Assembly: GCA_037893245.1 (NCBI GenBank)
Contig: JBAIAA010000117.1
Location: 3,410,001-3,474,000, forward strand
Length of the DNA stretch: 64,000 bases
Origin: Crossaster papposus
Lineage: Eukaryota > Echinodermata > Asteroidea > Velatida > Solasteridae
Reading direction: 5' to 3'
Below, piece after piece: positions 1 to 10,700 of this stretch. Under the pieces are notes generated by a model. It was not told where the DNA came from. It did no database searches and was given only the letters and a program-made list of their open reading frames with translations. Each line of letters opens with the position of its first letter. Position 1 is the stretch's first letter. The translations under genes and the position numbers were made by a program.

Positions 1-1472
1 CACTTGGCTGAGCAGAATAGTGAGAGTTCCCATCACAGTGTGACTGAGAGCAGTCACTGTGCTGAGCAGAATAGTGAATGTTTCCGCCACAGTGTGACTG
101 AGAGCAGTCACTGTGCTGAGCAGAATAGTGAGTGTTCCCAACACAGTGTGACTGTGAGAGCACTCACTGTGCTGAGCAGAATAGTGAGTGTTCCCGTCAG
201 TGTGACTGATAGCTCTCACTGTGCTGAGCAGAAAAGTGAGTGTTCCCATCACAGTGTGAAAGAGAGCAGTCACTTGGCTGAGCAGAATAGTGAGTGTTCC
301 CATCACAGTGTGACTGAGAGCAGTCACTGTGCTGAGCAGAATAGTGAATGTTCCCGCCACAGTGTGACTGAGAGCAGTCACTGTGCTGAGCAGAATAATG
401 AGTGTTCACATCAAAGTGTGACTGAGAGCAGTCACTGTGCTGAGCGAAATAGTGAGTGTTCCCACCACAGAGTGACTGCGAGAGCATTCACTGTGCTGAG
501 CAGAATAGTGAGTGTTCCCGTCACAGTGTGACTGAGAGCAGCCACTGTGCTGAGCAGAATAGTGAGTGTTCCCATCACAGTGTGACTGTGAGAGCAGTCA
601 CTGTGCTGAGCAGAATAGTGAGTGTTCACATCACAGTGTGACTGTGAGAGCAGTCACTGTACTGAGCAGAATAGTGAATGTTCCTGCCACAGTGTGACTG
701 AGAGCAGTGACTGTGCTGAGCAAAATAGTGAGTGTTCCCATCACAGTGTGACTGCGATAGCATTCACTGTGCTGAGCAGAATAGTGAGTGTTCACATCAC
801 TGTGTGACTGAGAGCAGTCACTGTGCTGAGCGAAATAGTGAGTGTTCCAATCACAGAGTGACTGCGAGAGCATTCACTGTGCTGAGCAGAATAGTGAGTG
901 TTCCCGTCACAGTGTGACTGAGAGCAGCCACTGTGCTGAGCAGAATAGTGAGTGTTCCCATCACAGTGTGACTGCGAGAGCATTCACTGTGCAGAGCAGA
1001 ATAGTGAGTGTTCACATCACAGTGTAACTGTGAGAGCAGTCACTGTGCTGAGCAGAATAGTGAGTGTTCCCATCACATTGTGACTGTGAGAGCATTCACT
1101 GTGCTGAGCAGAATAGTGAGTGTTCCCGTCACAGTGTGACTGAGAGCTCTCACTGTCCTGAGCAGAATAGTGAGTGTTCCCATCACAGTGTGACTGAGAG
1201 CAGTCACTATGCTTAGCAGAATAGTAAGTGTTTCCATCACAGTGTGACTGAGAGCTGTCATTGTGCTGAGCAGAATAATGGGTGTTCCCATCACAGTGTG
1301 ACTTAGAGCTGTCATTGTACTGAGCAGAATAGTGGGTGTTCCCATCACAGTGTGACTGTGAGAGCAGTCACTGTGCTGAGCAGAATAGTAAGTGTTTCCA
1401 TCACAGTGTAACTGAAAGCTGTCATTGTGCTGAGCAGAATAGTGGGTGTTCCCATCACAGTGTTACTGAGAG

Positions 1473-1580
1473 CAGTCACTGTGCTGAGCAGAATAGTGAG
1501 TGTTCCCATCACAGTGTGACTGTGAGAGCATTCACTGTGCTGAGCAGAATAGTGAGTGTTCCCGTCAGTGTGACTGATAG
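1473..1580. repeat. 56-bp + 52-bp monomer pair
   Basis: The unit at 1,473-1,528 is 56 bp because its tail reads TGACTGTGAGAG, two bases longer than canonical. The next unit, 1,529-1,580, is 52 bp because CCCGTCAGTGTG lacks two bases of CCCGTCACAGTGTG, and it usually ends in GATAG. Together they make 108 bp, so the reading frame is restored after the pair. Wherever I saw the 52-bp form it directly follows a 56-bp unit, for example in the repeated modules of 1-34 kb and at about 38.3 kb and 42.6 kb. One amplified ancestral pair explains this. Confidence 0.85.
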
Positions 1581-1836
1581 CTCTCACTGTGCTGAGCAGA
1601 ATAGTGAGTGTTCCCATCACAGTGTGAAAGAGAGCAGTCACTTGGCTGAGCACAAGAGTGAGTGTTCCCATCACAGTGTGACTGTGAGAGCAGTCACTGT
1701 GCTGAGCAGAATAGTGAATGTTCCCGCCACAGTGTGACTGAGAGCAGTCACTGTGCTGAGCAGAATAGTGAGTGTTCCCATCACAGTGTGACTGTGAGAG
1801 CATTCACTGTGCTGAGCAGAATAGTGAGTGTTCCCG

Positions 1837-2397
1837 TCAGTGTGACTGATAGCTCTCACTGTGCTGAGCAGAATAGTGAGTGTTCCCATCACAGTGTGAA
1901 AGAGAGCAGTCACTTGGCTGAGCAGAATAGTGAGTGTTCCCATCACAGTGTGACTGAGAGCAGTCACTGTGCTGAGCAGAATAGTGAATGTTCCCGCCAC
2001 AGTGTGACTGAGAGCAGTCACTGTGCTGAGCAGAATAGTGAGTGTTCCCATCACAGTGTGACTGTGAGAGCATTCACTGTGCTGAGCAGAATAGTGAGTG
2101 TTCCCGTCAGTGTGACTGATAGCTCTCACTGTGCTGAGCAGAAAAGTGAGTGTTCCCATCACAGTGTGAAAGAGAGCAGTCACTTGGCTGAGCAGAATAG
2201 TGAGTGTTCCCATCACAGTGTGACTGACAGCAGTCACTGTGCTGAGCAGAATAGTGAATGTTCCCGCCACAGTGTGACTGAGAGCAGTCACTGTGCTGAG
2301 CAGAATAATGAGTGTTCACATCAAAGTGTGACTGAGAGCAGTCACTGTGCTGAGCGAAATAGTGAGTGTTCCCACCACAGAGTGACTGCGAGAGCAT
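1837..2397. repeat. 270-bp tandem duplication inside the 7,754-bp unit
   Basis: A five-monomer string containing the 52-bp GATAG unit, a GTGAAAGAG unit, a CACTTGGCTGAG unit, canonical units and a CCCGCCAC unit is present twice at an offset of 270 bp (5 x 54). The second copy carries AAAAGTGAG instead of AATAGTGAG near 2,142. The same doubled string recurs in the other large units, for example near 9,591-10,151, 13,797-14,357 and 19,747-20,307. Confidence 0.75.
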
Positions 2398-2778
2398 TCA
2401 CTGTGCTGAGCAGAATAGTGAGTGTTCCCGTCACAGTGTGACTGAGAGCAGCCACTGTGCTGAGCAGAATAGTGAGTGTTCCCATCACAGTGTGACTGCG
2501 AGAGCATTCACTGTGCAGAGCAGAATAGTGAGTGTTCACATCACAGTGTAACTGTGAGAGCAGTCACTGTGCTGAGCAGAATAGTGAGTGTTCACATCAC
2601 AGTGTGACTGTGAGAGCAGTCACTGTGCTGAGCAGAATAGTAAGTGTTTCAATCACAGTGTAACTGAGAGCTGTCATTGTGCTGAGCAGAATAGTGGGTG
2701 TTCCCATCACAGTGTGACTAAGAGCTGTCACTGTGCTGAGCAGAATAGTGAGTGTTCACATCACTGTGTGACTGAGAG

Positions 2779-2832
2779 CAGTCACTGTGCTGAGCAGAAT
2801 AGTGAGTGTTCCCATCACAGTGTGACTGAGAG
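2779..2832 (+). repeat. Canonical 54-bp monomer (reference example)
   Basis: This unit matches the most common form of the repeat and serves as the reference for variants. Being 18 codons long, it is stop-free in one + frame (translation CAEQNSECSHHSVTESSH, circularly permuted) and in two - frames. It has no CpG dinucleotide. It carries two CTGAG pentamers (CTNAG sites), one in the GCTGAGC segment and one before the GAGAG tract. Confidence 0.9.
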
Positions 2833-2843
2833 CAGTCACTGTG
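2816..2843. repeat. Inverted repeat in the canonical monomer
   Basis: The segment GTGACTGAGAGCAGTCAC (2,822-2,839) is a perfect 7-bp inverted repeat around a 4-base AGAG loop. Outside it, CACA at 2,816-2,819 pairs with TGTG at 2,840-2,843 after a 2-base GT bulge on the left arm, giving an 11-bp imperfect stem. The arms straddle the chosen monomer boundary. In 56-bp units followed by CAGTCAC the loop is six bases; in GAGAGCTGTCAC or GAGAGCATTCAC variants the stem is weakened. A role is not shown; cruciform or hairpin formation is inference. Confidence 0.75.
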
Positions 2844-5800
2844 CTGAGCAGAATAGTGAGGGTTCCCATCACAGTGTGACTGAGAGCTGTCACTGTGCTG
2901 AGCAGAATAGTGAGTGTTCACATCACAGTGTGACTGAGAGCTGTCACTGTGCTAAACAGAATAGTGAGTGTTCCCATCACAGTGTGACTGAAAGCTGTCA
3001 ATGTGCTGAGCAGAATAGTTAGTGTTCACATCACAGTGTGACCGAGAGCTCTCACTGTGCTGAGCATCAGAGTGAGTGTTCCCATCACAGTGTGACTGAG
3101 AGCTGTCACTGTGCTAAGCAGAATAGTGAGTGTTCCGATCACAGTGTGACTGTGAGAGCAGTCACTATGCTGAGCAGAATAGTAATTGTTTCCATCACAG
3201 TGTAACTGAGAGCTGTCATTGTACTGAGCAGAATAGTGGGTGTTCCCATCACAGTGTTACTGAGAGCAGTCACTGTGCTGAGCAGAATAGTGAGTGTTCC
3301 CATCACAGTGTGACTGTGAGAGCATTCACTGTGCTGAGCAGAATAGTGAGTGTTCCCGTCACAGTGTGACTGAGAGCTCTCACTGTGCTGAGCAGAATAG
3401 TGAGTGTTCCCATCACAGTGTGACTGAGAGCAGTCACTATGCTTAGCAGAATAGTAAGTGTTTCCATCACAGTGTGACTGAGAGCTGTCATTGTGCTGAG
3501 CAGAATAATGGGTGTTCCCATCACAGTGTGACTTAGAGCTGTCATTGTACTGAGCAGAATAGTGGGTGTTCCTATCACAGTGTTACTGAGAGCAGTCACT
3601 GTGCTGAGCAGAATAGTGAGTGTTCCCATCACAGTGTGACTGTGAGAGCATTCACTGTGCTGAGCAGAATAGTGAGTGTTCCCGTCACAGTGTGACTGAG
3701 AGCTCTCACTGTGCTGAGCAAAATAGTGAGTGTTCCCATCACAGTGTGACTGAGAGCAGTCACTATGCTTAGCAGAATAGTAAGTGTTTCCATCACAGTG
3801 TGACTGAGAGCTGTCATTGTGCTGAGCAGAATAATGGGTGTTCCCATCACAGTGTGACTTAGAGCTCTCACTTTGCTGAGCAGAATAGTGAGTGTTCCCA
3901 TTACAGTGTTACCGAGAGCAGTCACTCTGCTTAGCAGAATAGTGAGTGTTTCCATCACAGTGCGACTGTGAGAGCAGTCACTGTGCAGAGCAGAATAGTG
4001 AGTGTTCCCATCACAGTGTGACTGCGAGAGCATTCACTTTGCTGAGCACAAGAGTGAGTGTTCCCATCACAGTGTGACTGTGAGAGCAGTCACTGTGCTG
4101 AGCAGAATAGTGAATGTTCCTGCCACAGTGTGACTGAGAGCAGTGACTGTGCTGAGCAAAATAGTGAGTGTTCCCATCACAGTGTGACTGCGATAGCATT
4201 CACTGTGCTGAGCAGAATAGTGAGTGTTCACATCACTGTGTGACTGAGAGCAGTCACTGTGCTGAGCGAAATAGTGAGTGTTCCCATCACAGAGTGACTG
4301 CGAGAGCATTCACTGTGCTGAGCAGAATAGTGAGTGTTCCCGTCACAGTGTGACTGAGAGCAGCCACTGTGCTGAGCAGAATAGTGAGTGTTCCCATCAC
4401 AGTGTGACTGCGAGAGCATTCACTGTGCAGAGCAGAATAGTGAGTGTTCACATCACAGTGTAACTGTGAGAGCAGTCACTTGGCTGAGCAGAATAGTGAG
4501 TGTTCCCATCACAGTGTGACTGAGAGCAGTCACTGTGCTGAGCAGAATAGTGAATGTTCCCGCCACAGTGTGACTGAGAGCAGTCACTGTGCTGAGCAGA
4601 ATAATGAGTGTTCACATCAAAGTGTGACTGAGAGCAGTCACTGTGCTGAGCGAAATAGTGAGTGTTCCCACCACAGAGTGACTGCGAGAGCATTCACTGT
4701 GCTGAGCAGAATAGTGAGTGTTCCCGTCACAGTGTGACTGAGAGCAGCCACTGTGCTGAGCAGAATAGTGAGTGTTCCCATCACAGTGTGACTGTGAGAG
4801 CAGTCACTGTGCTGAGCAGAATAGTGAGTGTTCACATCACAGTGTGACTGTGAGAGCAGTCACTGTGCTGAGCAGAATAGTGAATGTTCCTGCCACAGTG
4901 TGACTGAGAGCAGTGACTGTGCTGAGCAAAATAGTGAGTGTTCCCATCACAGTGTGACTGCGATAGCATTCACTGTGCTGAGCAGAATAGTGAGTGTTCA
5001 CATCACTGTGTGACTGAGAGCAGTCACTGTGCTGAGCGAAATAGTGAGTGTTCCAATCACAGAGTGACTGCGAGAGCATTCACTGTGCTGAGCAGAATAG
5101 TGAGTGTTCCCGTCACAGTGTGAATGAGAGCAGCCACTGTGCTGAGCAGAATAGTGAGTGTTCCCATCACAGTGTGACTGCGAGAGCATTCACTGTGCAG
5201 AGCAGAATAGTGAGTGTTCACATCACAGTGTAACTGTGAGAGCAGTCACTGTGCTGAGCAGAATAGTGAGTGTTCCCATCACATTGTGACTGTGAGAGCA
5301 TTCACTGTGCTGAGCAGAATAGTGAGTGTTCCCGTCACAGTGTGACTGAGAGCTCTCACTGTGCTGAGCAGAATAGTGAGTGTTCCCATCACAGTGTGAC
5401 TGAGAGCAGTCACTATGCTTAGCAGAATAGTAAGTGTTTCCATCACAGTGTGACTGAGAGCTGTCATTGTGCTGAGCAGAATAATGGGTGTTCCCATCAC
5501 AGTGTGACTTAGAGCTGTCATTGTACTGAGCAGAATAGTGGGTGTTCCCATCACAGTGTGACTGTGAGAGCAGTCACTGTGCTGAGCAGAATAGTAAGTG
5601 TTTCCATCACAGTGTAACTGAGAGCTGTCATTGTGCTGAGCAGAATAGTGGGTGTTCCCATCACAGTGTTACTGAGAGCAGTCACTGTGCTGAGCAGAAT
5701 AGTGAGTGTTCCCATCACAGTGTGACTGTGAGAGCATTCACTGTGCTGAGCAGAATAGTGAGTGTTCCCGTCAGTGTGACTGATAGCTCTCACTGTGCTG

Positions 5801-7754
5801 AGCAGAATAGTGAGTGTTCCCATCACAGTGTGAAAGAGAGCAGTCACTTGGCTGAGCACAAGAGTGAGTGTTCCCATCACAGTGTGACTGTGAGAGCAGT
5901 CACTGTGCTGAGCAGAATAGTGAATGTTCCCGCCACAGTGTGACTGAGAGCAGTCACTGTGCTGAGCAGAATAGTGAGTGTTCCCATCACAGTGTGACTG
6001 TGAGAGCATTCACTGTGCTGAGCAGAATAGTGAGTGTTCCCGTCAGTGTGACTGATAGCTCTCACTGTGCTGAGCAGAATAGTGAGTGTTCCCATCACAG
6101 TGTGAAAGAGAGCAGTCACTTGGCTGAGCAGAATAGTGAGTGTTCCCATCACAGTGTGACTGAGAGCAGTCACTGTGCTGAGCAGAATAGTGAATGTTCC
6201 CGCCACAGTGTGACTGAGAGCAGTCACTGTGCTGAGCAGAATAGTGAGTGTTCCCATCACAGTGTGACTGTGAGAGCATTCACTGTGCTGAGCAGAATAG
6301 TGAGTGTTCCCGTCAGTGTGACTGATAGCTCTCACTGTGCTGAGCAGAAAAGTGAGTGTTCCCATCACAGTGTGAAAGAGAGCAGTCACTTGGCTGAGCA
6401 GAATAGTGAGTGTTCCCATCACAGTGTGACTGACAACAGTCACTGTGCTGAGCAGAATAGTGAATGTTCCCGCCACAGTGTGACTGAGAGCAGTCACTGT
6501 GCTGAGCAGAATAATGAGTGTTCACATCAAAGTGTGACTGAGAGCAGTCACTGTGCTGAGCGAAATAGTGAGTGTTCCCACCACAGAGTGACTGCGAGAG
6601 CATTCACTGTGCTGAGCAGAATAGTGAATGTTCCCGCCACAGTGTGACTGAGAGCAGTCACTGTGCTGAGCAGAATAATGAGTGTTCACATCAAAGTGTG
6701 ACTGAGAGCAGTCACTGTGCTGAGCGAAATAGTGAGTGTTCCCACCACAGAGTGACTGCGAGAGCATTCACTGTGCTGAGCAGAATAGTGAGTGTTCCCG
6801 TCACAGTGTGACTGAGAGCAGCCACTGTGCTGAGCAGAATAGTGAGTGTTCCCATCACAGTGTGACTGCGAGAGCATTCACTGTGCAGAGCAGAATAGTG
6901 AGTGTTCACATCACAGTGTAACTGTGAGAGCAGTCACTGTGCTGAGCAGAATAGTGAGTGTTCCCATCACAGTGTGACTGAGAGCAGTCACTGTGCTGAG
7001 CAGAATAGTGAATGTTCCCGCCACAGTGTGACTGAGAGCAGTCACTGTGCTGAGCAGAATAATGAGTGTTCACATCAAAGTGTGACTGAGAGCAGTCACT
7101 GTGCTGAGCGAAATAGTGAGTGTTCCCACCACAGAGTGACTGCGAGAGCATTCACTGTGCTGAGCAGAATAGTGAGTGTTCCCGTCACAGTGTGACTGAG
7201 AGCAGCCACTGTGCTGAGCAGAATAGTGAGTGTTCCCATCACAGTGTGACTGTGAGAGCAGTCACTGTGCTGAGCAGAATAGTGAGTGTTCACATCACAG
7301 TGTGACTGTGAGAGCAGTCACTGTGCTGAGCAGAATAGTGAATGTTCCTGCCACAGTGTGACTGAGAGCAGTGACTGTGCTGAGCAAAATAGTGAGTGTT
7401 CCCATCACAGTGTGACTGCGATAGCATTCACTGTGCTGAGCAGAATAGTGAGTGTTCACATCACTGTGTGACTGAGAGCAGTCACTCTGCTGAGCGAAAT
7501 AGTGAGTGTTCCAATCACAGAGTGACTGCGAGAGCATTCACTGTGCTGAGCAGAATAGTGAGTGTTCCCGTCACAGTGTGACTGAGAGCAGCCACTGTGC
7601 TGAGCAGAATAGTGAGTGTTCCCATCACAGTGTGACTGTGAGAGCATTCACTGTGCTGAGCAGAATAGTGAGTGTTCCCGTCAGTGTGACTGATAGCTCT
7701 CACTGTGCTGAGCAGAATAGTGAGTGTTCCCATCACAGTGTGAAAGAGAGCAGT

Positions 7755-10700
7755 CACTTGGCTGAGCAGAATAGTGAGAGTTCCCATCACAGTGTGACTG
7801 AGAGCAGTCACTGTGCTGAGCAGAATAGTGAATGTTTCCGCCACAGTGTGACTGAGAGCAGTCACTGTGCTGAGCAGAATAGTGAGTGTTCCCAACACAG
7901 TGTGACTGTGAGAGCACTCACTGTGCTGAGCAGAATAGTGAGTGTTCCCGTCAGTGTGACTGATAGCTCTCACTGTGCTGAGCAGAAAAGTGAGTGTTCC
8001 CATCACAGTGTGAAAGAGAGCAGTCACTTGGCTGAGCAGAATAGTGAGTGTTCCCATCACAGTGTGACTGAGAGCAGTCACTGTGTTGAGCAGAATAGTG
8101 AATGTTCCCGCCACAGTGTGACTGAGAGCAGTCACTGTGCTGAGCAGAATAATGAGTGTTCACATCAAAGTGTGACTGAGAGCAGTCACTGTGCTGAGCG
8201 AAATAGTGAGTGTTCCCACCACAGAGTGACTGCGAGAGCATTCACTGTGCTGAGCAGAATAGTGAGTGTTCCCGTCACAGTGTGACTGAGAGCAGCCACT
8301 GTGCTGAGCAGAATAGTGAGTGTTCCCATCACAGTGTGACTGTGAGAGCAGTCACTGTGCTGAGCAGAATAGTGAGTGTTCACATCACAGTGTGACTGTG
8401 AGAGCAGTCACTGTGCTGAGCAGAATAGTGAATGTTCCTGCCACAGTGTGACTGAGAGCAGTGACTGTGCTGAGCAAAATAGTGAGTGTTCCCATCACAG
8501 TGTGACTGCGATAGCATTCACTGTGCTGAGCAGAATAGTGAGTGTTCACATCACTGTGTGACTGAGAGCAGTCACTGTGCTGAGCGAAATAGTGAGTGTT
8601 CCAATCACAGAGTGACTGCGAGAGCATTCACTGTGCTGAGCAGAATAGTGAGTGTTCCCGTCACAGTGTGACTGAGAGCAGCCACTGTGCTGAGCAGAAT
8701 AGTGAGTGTTCCCATCACAGTGTGACTGCGAGAGCATTCACTGTGCAGAGCAGAATAGTGAGTGTTCACATCACAGTGTAACTGTGAGAGCAGTCACTGT
8801 GCTGAGCAGAATAGTGAGTGTTCCCATCACATTGTGACTGTGAGAGCATTCACTGTGCTGAGCAGAATAGTGAGTGTTCCCGTCACAGTGTGACTGAGAG
8901 CTCTCACTGTCCTGAGCAGAATAGTGAGTGTTCCCATCACAGTGTGACTGAGAGCAGTCACTATGCTTAGCAGAATAGTAAGTGTTTCCATCACAGTGTG
9001 ACTGAGAGCTGTCATTGTGCTGAGCAGAATAATGGGTGTTCCCATCACAGTGTGACTTAGAGCTGTCATTGTACTGAGCAGAATAGTGGGTGTTCCCATC
9101 ACAGTGTGACTGTGAGAGCAGTCACTGTGCTGAGCAGAATAGTAAGTGTTTCCATCACAGTGTAACTGAAAGCTGTCATTGTGCTGAGCAGAATAGTGGG
9201 TGTTCCCATCACAGTGTTACTGAGAGCAGTCACTGTGCTGAGCAGAATAGTGAGTGTTCCCATCACAGTGTGACTGTGAGAGCATTCACTGTGCTGAGCA
9301 GAATAGTGAGTGTTCCCGTCAGTGTGACTGATAGCTCTCACTGTGCTGAGCAGAATAGTGAGTGTTCCCATCACAGTGTGAAAGAGAGCAGTCACTTGGC
9401 TGAGCACAAGAGTGAGTGTTCCCATCACAGTGTGACTGTGAGAGCAGTCACTGTGCTGAGCAGAATAGTGAATGTTCCCGCCACAGTGTGACTGAGAGCA
9501 GTCACTGTGCTGAGCAGAATAGTGAGTGTTCCCATCACAGTGTGACTGTGAGAGCATTCACTGTGCTGAGCAGAATAGTGAGTGTTCCCGTCAGTGTGAC
9601 TGATAGCTCTCACTGTGCTGAGCAGAATAGTGAGTGTTCCCATCACAGTGTGAAAGAGAGCAGTCACTTGGCTGAGCAGAATAGTGAGTGTTCCCATCAC
9701 AGTGTGACTGAGAGCAGTCACTGTGCTGAGCAGAATAGTGAATGTTCCCGCCACAGTGTGACTGAGAGCAGTCACTGTGCTGAGCAGAATAGTGAGTGTT
9801 CCCATCACAGTGTGACTGTGAGAGCATTCACTGTGCTGAGCAGAATAGTGAGTGTTCCCGTCAGTGTGACTGATAGCTCTCACTGTGCTGAGCAGAAAAG
9901 TGAGTGTTCCCATCACAGTGTGAAAGAGAGCAGTCACTTGGCTGAGCAGAATAGTGAGTGTTCCCATCACAGTGTGACTGACAGCAGTCACTGTGCTGAG
10001 CAGAATAGTGAATGTTCCCGCCACAGTGTGACTGAGAGCAGTCACTGTGCTGAGCAGAATAATGAGTGTTCACATCAAAGTGTGACTGAGAGCAGTCACT
10101 GTGCTGAGCGAAATAGTGAGTGTTCCCACCACAGAGTGACTGCGAGAGCATTCACTGTGCTGAGCAGAATAGTGAGTGTTCCCGTCACAGTGTGACTGAG
10201 AGCAGCCACTGTGCTGAGCAGAATAGTGAGTGTTCCCATCACAGTGTGACTGCGAGAGCATTCACTGTGCAGAGCAGAATAGTGAGTGTTCACATCACAG
10301 TGTAACTGTGAGAGCAGTCACTGTGCTGAGCAGAATAGTGAGTGTTCACATCACAGTGTGACTGTGAGAGCAGTCACTGTGCTGAGCAGAATAGTAAGTG
10401 TTTCAATCACAGTGTAACTGAGAGCTGTCATTGTGCTGAGCAGAATAGTGGGTGTTCCCATCACAGTGTGACTAAGAGCTGTCACTGTGCTGAGCAGAAT
10501 AGTGAGTGTTCACATCACTGTGTGACTGAGAGCAGTCACTGTGCTGAGCAGAATAGTGAGTGTTCCCATCACAGTGTGACTGAGAGCAGTCACTGTGCTG
10601 AGCAGAATAGTGAGGGTTCCCATCACAGTGTGACTGAGAGCTGTCACTGTGCTGAGCAGAATAGTGAGTGTTCACATCACAGTGTGACTGAGAGCTGTCA

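Larger units (their letters stand above)
1..7754. repeat. 7,754-bp higher-order unit, copy 1
   Basis: Position 1 aligns with 7,755 and the match continues with the same monomer order for at least 7,638 bases. The unit holds about 142 monomers. Inside it, 432-2,441 and 4,638-6,647 resemble each other at an offset of 4,206, and 4,278-5,164 resembles 6,736-7,622 at an offset of 2,458, so the unit grew from smaller duplications. Differences from copy 2 that I found are A at 661 (G at 8,415) and C at 332 (T at 8,086). The true left edge may lie before the window. Confidence 0.88.

Noticed and set aside
1..7754. Bacterial or phage origin, with - strand hydrophobic repeats as membrane segments
   Set aside because: The hydrophobic - frame (units like MGTLTILLSTVTALSHTV) is only one of three open frames of the same repeat, and no gene context exists.
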